Positions 56,731 through 64,000 of a DNA stretch of 64,000 nucleotides are shown in pieces (position 1 is the first letter of the stretch; each line of letters begins with the position of its first letter). Position numbers and translations under genes: made by a program. The notes under the pieces are model-generated. The model searched no databases and was not told the DNA's origin. It saw only the letters and a program-made list of their open reading frames with translations. Source of the stretch: Melitaea cinxia (Eukaryota > Arthropoda > Insecta > Lepidoptera > Nymphalidae); the NCBI RefSeq assembly GCF_905220565.1, contig NC_059398.1, positions 11,863,210-11,927,209 of the forward strand, given 5' to 3'.

Positions 56731-58555
56731 CGATTTCTTATTACCTATGTAAACGTTTTTCTAAATAACTATGTATTTTGAATAAGGATATTTTGAATTT
56801 ATATTTAGAAAAAATTAAAAATGAAAATCTTTTATGAATATTACAACATTTCCATATTTTTCTCCTTTTATAATAAAAAAAAACCAACAGAAAAGAGAAA
56901 ATCGAAAGCAGCTAACGGTAATTTAAAATTAGCAGGTTACTCTAAAATCATACTTAAGCAGGTACTTAAATACGAATTCGTAATTGGCGTGTTACTGGCA
57001 TCAAAACAAAATCGATATCCAACGGTATTCAAAATAGTCAGGTGCACTGAGCGCAGCCCCGAGGATCGAATTGATTTGCAACACTAGCTGGTCCCTGCTT
57101 TCCGCCAGCTCCAATCACAGTTATCAGTGCTTGGACCGTCACGCCGCGGGCTTCGATTATGTCATTAGATGGACAATCTCCCATATCGAAACGGTGGAAA
57201 ATATCAGTCGGGCCATAGCCCACAGCGACGTCCCAATTGTCTTCGATGTCCGCAATGCTTTTTGTTTAGGGAGGTATGGCTAGCGTTTTTGATTAAGAAT
57301 ATGTTATTATGAACGGCCTTATTATTCAAAGGTTTCATTCAATTAAAAATAAATAAATCACATTAAATTTACTTTATTGTGTTCTTCCATTACTCGTCTA
57401 AGTTTATTTAAAAATAAAATTCATAATTCTCGGTTGAAAAGTGTTAAATCGAATGAGTGATTCAAGCATGCATAAACTTTATAGAATGTGGGCGTAACGG
57501 CGGTCGGCGATTGGAGCACATGGCGCCAATGCGCGCGCGCCGCACAGTAGTCCCCGTGCGTCAGTTATCACACACTGGATACAATCTTTGCATAATTTAA
57601 TATTAATAACGCTAACATCATTCTTAGTTTAAGGAATTTACGAAATTATCTTGAATTGTTCATAAAGACTATGACCTTAGAACACGTGAGCGGCTCATCA
57701 TCTGACGAACCCGCTAGTCAGCTTCCTCAAAACGTTTAAAGATCTGGTATTACTAATAATTGAAGGCATCGAGCCAGTAAACTTGCCGGGGCAGATTCTA
57801 TGTTGATTACTCGTAGTTATCAAGAATTTGAGCATCGACCGACCTATTATGATAATACGAGGACTGCAGGTTCTCTTCGAAATAACGATGATAATGTCAG
57901 AGATTATATGATTTGTGCGGAATTTTGTTGGAAATGGCGAAAACATTACAGAAAAGTACAGGGGTCGTAACGACGCCGGGCGGCGCTTGCCCGCGGCGAA
58001 AACCCCGCCACCCATATGCAAATTAAACGTAATCAAAATAATCATTCAGTTTGAAACGAACAAAAGTTTGATGATAGCCGATGCTGCTGTCTCATTCTTA
58101 CTACCGTACTAAAAATGAATAAGAAAAGGATTACCGATTCAACGGGAAATTAAAATATGCAAATCCTTCAATTAAATAAAATTTTGGTAGGTAAAATAAC
58201 GCGATACTAGCTGAATATGTAATTTGTATGTATAAGTATATAAAGATTTTAAAAAATAGTTAAATGATAGGTATAAGATAGTCCAATTATATACTTCACT
58301 TAGTTAGTTTATTCTTATTGGAATAACGATATGACCGACTTATCACAAATATTTTTCGTTGAATATCGCAGATAAGTACCTACACCATAAAAAACAAGTT
58401 CACAATATATATATTTTATATACTTATGAAATTCTCGTGCCACAATGCTAGTTAACATACACCTCCGAAACAGCTGGACCGATTTTTATGAAATTTTGTG
58501 TGCATATCTGGTAAGAAGGTCTGAGAATCGACCAAGATCTATATTTCCATAAATT

Positions 58556-58560
<5 letters not shown>
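56731..58560. other. Non-coding stretch with two unique higher-GC islands
   Basis: 57040-57290 and 57485-57570 differ in composition from the surroundings (the second has aatgcgcgcgcgccgcac). Overlapping short frames on both strands match nothing known. 58445-58530 resembles a decayed Helitron interior (agctggaccgatttttatga). Confidence 0.4.

Positions 58561-58589
<29 letters not shown>
58561..58589. repeat. (AT)n microsatellite
   Basis: About 14 AT units directly next to the Helitron-like end at 58590. Confidence 0.9.
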
Positions 58590-58590
<1 letters not shown>

Positions 58591-59125
58591 TAGCTGCGCC
58601 CGCGACTTCGTCCGCGTGGAATAGTAACTTTGGACATCATTTTTTGGATATATCTTTTCAGACTCAGATCAAAATCAGATTTTTAGAATCAGATCGATAA
58701 TACACAGATATCAGAATAGCTTTAATATTTTGTCTATTATCGCAAATTTGTAAAATATTCATATTAACCTTAAATATTTCCATACAAACTTTCATCCTCT
58801 TTCCATATTATTATGGGGAGGTACCCCTTGAGGGTAAAACTTGAGCTTAACAAACTTTGAATTTCATATTTATTTATATCGAATCAACGGCCTAAAAAAA
58901 GTTTCAAGCTTTTAGCTCTAAAAAATGACGATACTTCCATACAACTTTGCATCCCTACCTTTCAATCCCTTACACCCATTTTTTCGCATAAAAAAGTAGC
59001 CTATGCCCTTTCTTAGGCTCTACACTATCTGTGTACCAAATTTTATTTAAATCGATTCAGTAGTTTTGGTGCGAAAGTGCGACAGACAGACAGAGCTACT
59101 TTCACATTTATAATATTAGTAAGGA
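58590..59125 (-). mobile_element. Non-autonomous Helitron-like element, longer copy
   Basis: CTAG after A (58589-58593) and the cgcgacttcgtccgcg palindrome next to it form the 3' end; the 5' end on the minus strand is TCCTTACTAATATTATAAA. The interior differs from the 27950 type, so it is another sub-family. Confidence 0.65.
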
Positions 59126-60376
59126 TATACCTATGAAGCTTAAAGTTAGGGTAAACTGACTCCTGAGTAAGGATCATTTAACGTCATAAAGATATTTACT
59201 CAATATATTACTGTAAAAATCAGAAATACAAAGTGAAACATGTTTCACCTTTATCAACAGCAAAAAAAAAATCACCAGAAAAAACTTACGTCGAAATATG
59301 TAATTATAAATAATTAGCCTAGAAAAGACAAGGTAATGATACTCGTATCTACAACTTACAAGTGATAAGGTTAAAATAATTTTAATTTGTGTTATTAGGT
59401 AGTTTTTATTTTATTTATTATGTAGGTGTTTATATTAGATAATTATACAGTATGTTCTCGAATAAAATTCATTTTCCTGTTTATGCTTCAAGTCATAAAA
59501 TTTCACTTACCAAAATATGTCGTCTTGTAGATATCTAGTGAGACCTCAAATCCTTTATATATATATGGATATATATATACCTATATCAAGTAGGAAAACG
59601 GTAAATGTTCAAGATAGGTTTGATGGATAAATTAAAAATCTTAAAAATCATAAATTCATAAAGTTTATAGTTTGCTGGATCACCGCACCACCTCTTCTTA
59701 AACAGGTAGGTAGTATAGGTACTACTGTCATAGCTGCAACGGTCCCTTCAGCTACTGGGCAAGAAAAATAAAGTAAGTATTTTAACTCCTTACATAGGTA
59801 TCCCTCTCGAAATGGCAGTATCTACTTAAAAAATATTTTATAAATAGGTATACCAACCTACCACCAAGGATAATGCAAAAAAGTACTGAATACTTATTAT
59901 CTCAACCGATAACCACTAAACTGCATTCTAAAGAGCGTGACACAGCAGAGAAATGTGTTGGTATATTTTACTAGACAGTTAGCAAGCAGTAAAAATCAAA
60001 ATACAAACTTTAGCTATCACTGAATTTTGTCGGGATCGATTGTAAAGTGTGTCTAGACTTAAATGAATATAATGCCCATAAATCCTATGATACAATACTA
60101 TGAATAAATCATAGTTACCTATACATATATTATGATCGGTTACAAATATGGCCGCAGTGCGTTTAATTAATGTCACGCTCGGCTTAGTATACAACAGTGG
60201 TTAGCTAGTGGTTACCCCCGTCACACAGCACGCAAATTGGTCGTGATTAAAACTAATTTTCATTTCTGATGTCATTCCCGTCGCTATTAACATCGGACAT
60301 GATGCGAGTAATTTATCTGCAACGCTAGTAATGTATTGATATGATTATATTTGTATGATATAACTGTTACGTATAC
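59126..60376. other. AT-rich non-coding stretch
   Basis: Nothing recognised. Confidence 0.5.
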
Positions 60377-60439
60377 TATAGTAAAATGTTCTATTGCTCA
60401 TTATATATAATATATTGAGCAATAGAACATTTTACTATA
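60377..60439. repeat. Perfect inverted repeat, 24-bp arms
   Basis: Arm 60377-60400 (tatagtaaaatgttctattg...) and arm 60416-60439 are exact reverse complements around a 15-nt AT loop that is itself nearly palindromic. No second copy is seen in the window. Confidence 0.9.
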
Positions 60440-60778
60440 TTAGTTTTCCAATAAAACTTTCTCTTTACTTTCCTCCTCATAATTTTGCAGACGTCTTTTA
60501 AAATACTTATCTTTTTTTTGGTTTTTTATATAATAATTTATTCACATTTCATTAACATTGTATAGGATGTATAAATTGTTTAAGTTGAACCAATCGTTAA
60601 AGACTTATTTAGTAAATTATTCAAGTGTTACAGAAATCACATTTTTTCCTATAGTTCTAAGCGTTGATTAAAACCATATTTTATCAAGATTTATTAAATC
60701 GTTATGAAATCAGTAACACCTAAAACAAAATAGAGCTATGAGGTTCTTTAAAGAAACTCAGATGCAATATATTTATTA

Positions 60779-61227
60779 CTAGCTCTGCCTGCGACTTCGT
60801 AAGTGTGGAATTTGACAAAAAAGTTAGTGTCCAGATCGCAGAGTTATAAAAAAATAAATTTCTAAAATAAATGTAGTCTAAGTTACTCCTTATTACATCA
60901 GCTATCTGCCAGTGAAAGTCCCGTCAAAATCGGTTCAGTCGTTTGCGAGATCAACCGGAACAAACAGACAGACAGACAGAAAAAAATTGTAAAAATGTTT
61001 TTTTGGTACATGTACCGTGTATACATCGATATGCATTGAGTAAAAAGCGGTTATTTTACCCAACAGTTATTTTATAGGTACCAGTCGGCTGTTACCTAAA
61101 ACACAAGCATTAAGTTGCTTACTTTAGGAACAGATGACAGTGTGTATATGTAGTAAATATTTATTTATTTAATATTTATTATTTTGATATTACAAACAGA
61201 CACTCCAATTTTATTTATTTGTATAGA
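60779..61227 (-). mobile_element. Helitron-like element interrupted by a SINE C tail
   Basis: CTAG|A-side end at 60779 and tatagAT at 61222-61228 obey the Helitron rule on the minus strand. The body matches 27950-28252 except for an extra block at about 61078-61165. Confidence 0.7.
61078..61165 (+). mobile_element. SINE family C 3' fragment
   Basis: cagtcggctgttacctaaaa, aacacaagcattaag and cagatgacagtgtgt match the tail half of 23864-24095. Confidence 0.6.
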
Positions 61228-62629
61228 TTTTTAATATTTACTGTACCTATTTGAAATTATAATAGCTTATTATGTATGTCAGAGTTACATGGCAAAATAC
61301 CTACACAACGGAGTGAGGTTTCTAAATCCTGATTAGCATACACGCTAATGCTGAAGCGATTCGAGTCATGCTTTTACCGGCAGTTGGCATTATCGGCAGT
61401 GCGTTAGATGTGCGCAATTTGCCTCCATTTGCCATAATGACAGGCCGCGGTCTCTCTTCATGGATGCTGCATAATGAGCCGAACCTCACCGATTGATCTA
61501 ATACGTATACGTACCATGCAAGTACATGCGTTCACAGTTCATGAATGTCTGTGTATATTTAAATATTAACAACAGCTTATATTGTTCTAAACTACTTAGT
61601 GAATAAATATTTGTAGTGAGTAGGTAGGTACTTATTTCTGAAAATTTACGCTTAAAAATGCATGTTAATACTTTTTAAATTGACGAATTATGTATATAAC
61701 AGAGTTTAAATAATAGTAATGTCAAACAGAGCAATAATTACATAAATTACAATAACAGAAAAATTATAACAGTAGATTATAAGGATTCTGAATATGAAAA
61801 AAAGCATAGAAAACCCAATTTCAATATATATTTTTACTGTATTAATTTTTAAATTATTTATTTACAGAAAAAAAAGATACAATAATACTTCATAAATAGA
61901 CATGAACTTAGGTAGGTACATGGTTATGGTGCCATTGGTTGTTTTCAAATTTGGAAGTATTGATTGAAACTTGCAATTTGCGAATATTATCTATTGCATA
62001 TCTACCTTTCCATATAAAAACTTCGTCTAATAATGTAATCATTATTAATAAAAGAAATATTAAATCAGAGGAACATATTTTTATTGGTAGTTAAGAAAAC
62101 TCTTAATTTAAAAGTAGCTAAACAAACGAGGCTTGTACGGGACAAAAGTGACCTACTGGATCAAATGAGTAACAAAAGCATATGTTTTGAACGCTAGAGC
62201 ATAACTTATCATTTACCGCATTACGTGTACAATGATTATAGTAATCTACTCATGAGGGAACAATGGCGAAGTACTAGGCCTGCCACCATGCGTTTGGCTA
62301 CAGGATGCTTACTTTTATAAAGTTTCTAAACACTCAAATACTCAAAAAGTAAAAAATGAAACTCGAACTTAATTTTTTTTTCGCATTGAATAGTGCGTTC
62401 ACCAAAAAAATCTATAATGTAAGGACTAATAAGTACCTACTAATCGTAAAGTTACAACTAACATAGTCAGAAAACGTAAGCGCTTAAAATTTAACGCAAA
62501 ATATTTAGAAATTACGAGGACAACATTCTTAATTTTACATATATAGAAAGTCTTGAAAACTAAATTCGAAATCGAAGAAATTTGGAGCTTTTTTGTATCG
62601 AAATAAATCAAAAAATCTCCTTTTTTTAA
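61228..62629. other. Non-coding stretch with one candidate regulatory island
   Basis: 61330-61510 is unique and less AT-rich, with gccataatgacaggccgcgg (a TAAT core beside a TGACAG Meis-type site). The remainder is AT-rich and empty. Confidence 0.35.
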
Positions 62630-63078
62630 TCAACTTCTAAAAGATGAGGATGTTCTCAGTCTCATATCGACTGTTTTTTTTTGTGTATGTTACCTCAGAA
62701 CTTTTGACAAGGTAGACCGATTTTGATATTTTTTTTAATCGAGAGGTTGTGTGTGTCATTTAGTCTCATTTAAATTTAATTGAGATCTAGCGAGTACTTT
62801 TCGAATTATATCTAATAATGCATGTATTTACTTGACTATTTTTCCGTCGACCTTCGTTGAATTATACCACATATCTTTTCACTGGGTATACCGATTTTGA
62901 TAATTTCTATTTTAATCGAAAGCTGATACTTGTATAGTAGTATCATTTAAATTTGATCAAGATTTTATTTGTACTTTTTGAGTAAAATTTGATGCCGCGT
63001 ATTTACTATACTATTTTTTTGCCTACTTACGTTTAAGTATTACTTTTCGATGCAATTGTAGCCGGATTTTTTTTTTTT
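62630..63078 (+). mobile_element. Repeat family E, long diverged copy
   Basis: aatcaacttctaaaagatga at the left and caattgtagccggattttt at the right, with two rounds of the gaccgattttgat / gtatttactt(g)ac internal blocks. Confidence 0.6.
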
Positions 63079-64000
63079 TCGTTCGCGAGCAAATAATTAT
63101 TATTAAACCGTAGGAAACAAAAATTGTATACGAAATACTGCATCAAATTTTTAAGTGCAGTAACAATTTCATACAAAAGCTTGTGTTACCTGTTCATGTT
63201 AGGTATAAATCTTAGTTAGGTAAATTTACATTTTAAAGTACTTATGTAGGTACATAAAAATGTATCTCCGAATATATTCACCACATAATTATCGAACAGA
63301 AAACTGAAATTCGATTACTTTTTTCGGAAGTTTGATTATTTTTTGTTGTGTTTTACCCCGTTTACTCCAATAGTCATATTTTGTTGCACATCAATTAAAA
63401 TTCCAATAAACAAAAATATCGTTGGTATAGGTTCATTCCTTTAATTTAAAGGATAAGAAACACCATGTATTTTTGAAGCACAAATTTAATAGAAAATATG
63501 ACCCTTTCACTGTTCCACATAATTAAATAGTGCGCAACAGGACAAAGAGCCGATCGGCTACACGTTGTTAACTATGTTTTATTCGTTCGAATCGGTTAAC
63601 AATGACGGCGCGAGGGTACCCTTTCTTCGACAATTTGACGACCAGCAGGCGACGGAAGTCGAGCCCTCACCCTGGAATTAGGAATCTTTAGACACTCCAG
63701 GATCTCATTGTTGGAGTAAGAACTCCGCCCCCCAAGATTTTAACGCGAGAAGTCAGCGCGTGACACATTTAAAGATTCGTGTTACAGAACCGTTAGACTT
63801 ATTTTTATGTAATTGTTCGTACAATATATGTAAATTAATTTTATTAGGAGGTTTTCGTTACTCTATTAATGTATTCTTAAATAAAATGTTATGTTAGTTC
63901 ATAAATAAAACGCACCCAAGTATAACGTAAAACAGATATTTTTAAACCGTGTCTTGTCGATATTTTCGAACATTAGTGTGCGCTCTTTCATGTGCCTGCA
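63079..64000. other. Non-coding stretch
   Basis: 63590-63780 is a unique higher-GC island (gcgcgagggtaccc, aagtcagcgcgtgacac) of unknown role; the rest is AT-rich. Confidence 0.4.

Noticed and set aside
57038..57283. Overlapping short ORFs on both strands as a gene
   Set aside because: Neither frame resembles a known protein and both are open together, which suggests composition rather than coding; kept only as a unique island.

Overview
The window is insect nuclear DNA, most probably from a moth or butterfly (Lepidoptera). The clues are very AT-rich, low-complexity intergenic DNA and a dense mix of tRNA-derived SINEs, ACTAG-ended Helitron-like elements and other short interspersed repeats of the kind common in that order. 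One host gene is visible: the large 3' coding exon of an Sp-family zinc-finger factor (Sp8/Sp9-like, called Sp1 in flies) at 12710-13837. The rest looks like a long gene-poor flank holding transposons and scattered higher-GC unique islands that may be cis-regulatory.

Region 1-3.4 kb: an apparently intact retro-inserted element (162-3250) carries one 765-codon ORF with a complete virus-type superfamily 1 helicase at its C-terminus and no reverse transcriptase. It ends in a conserved stem-loop plus poly(A), is flanked by an 11-bp target-site duplication, and sits inside an older SINE. A 5'-truncated, frameshifted relative with the same stem-loop and its own 12-bp duplication lies at 40740-42820 (minus), and a third, decayed fragment at about 25500-25740 (minus). 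Together they define a small family of poly(A)-tailed, helicase-encoding retroelements. They may be the 3' parts of a LINE whose ORF2 ends in a virus-derived helicase, or stand-alone passengers.

3.4-12.7 kb: AT-rich DNA, a 554-bp foldback element with 181-bp arms (7570-8123), a hairpin/poly(A) LINE tail (6838-6903) and a possible short upstream exon or enhancer (about 8630-8860). 12.7-14 kb: the Sp exon with acceptor and poly(A) signal. 14-32 kb: several repeat families, a four-unit 282-bp tandem array (19668-20795) and candidate regulatory islands. 31.97-33.58 kb: an internally deleted pogo-like DNA transposon that keeps a decayed PHD-finger tail. 35.9-39.2 kb: a non-autonomous LTR element whose two 288-bp LTRs look identical and whose interior holds a 24-bp minisatellite and a broken gag-like frame. 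44-51.5 kb: several copies of a ~330-bp repeat and SINEs. 52.6-55.75 kb: an apparently intact pogo/Tigger-type transposon with TIRs, a TA duplication, a 682-aa DDD transposase ending in a PHD finger, and a SINE inside its predicted leader intron. 56-64 kb: repeats, a perfect 24-bp-arm inverted repeat (60377-60439) and a few candidate regulatory islands.

The Sp gene is probably the only cellular gene. The remaining coding capacity belongs to mobile elements. All similarity statements are by eye and from family knowledge; no database search was run.
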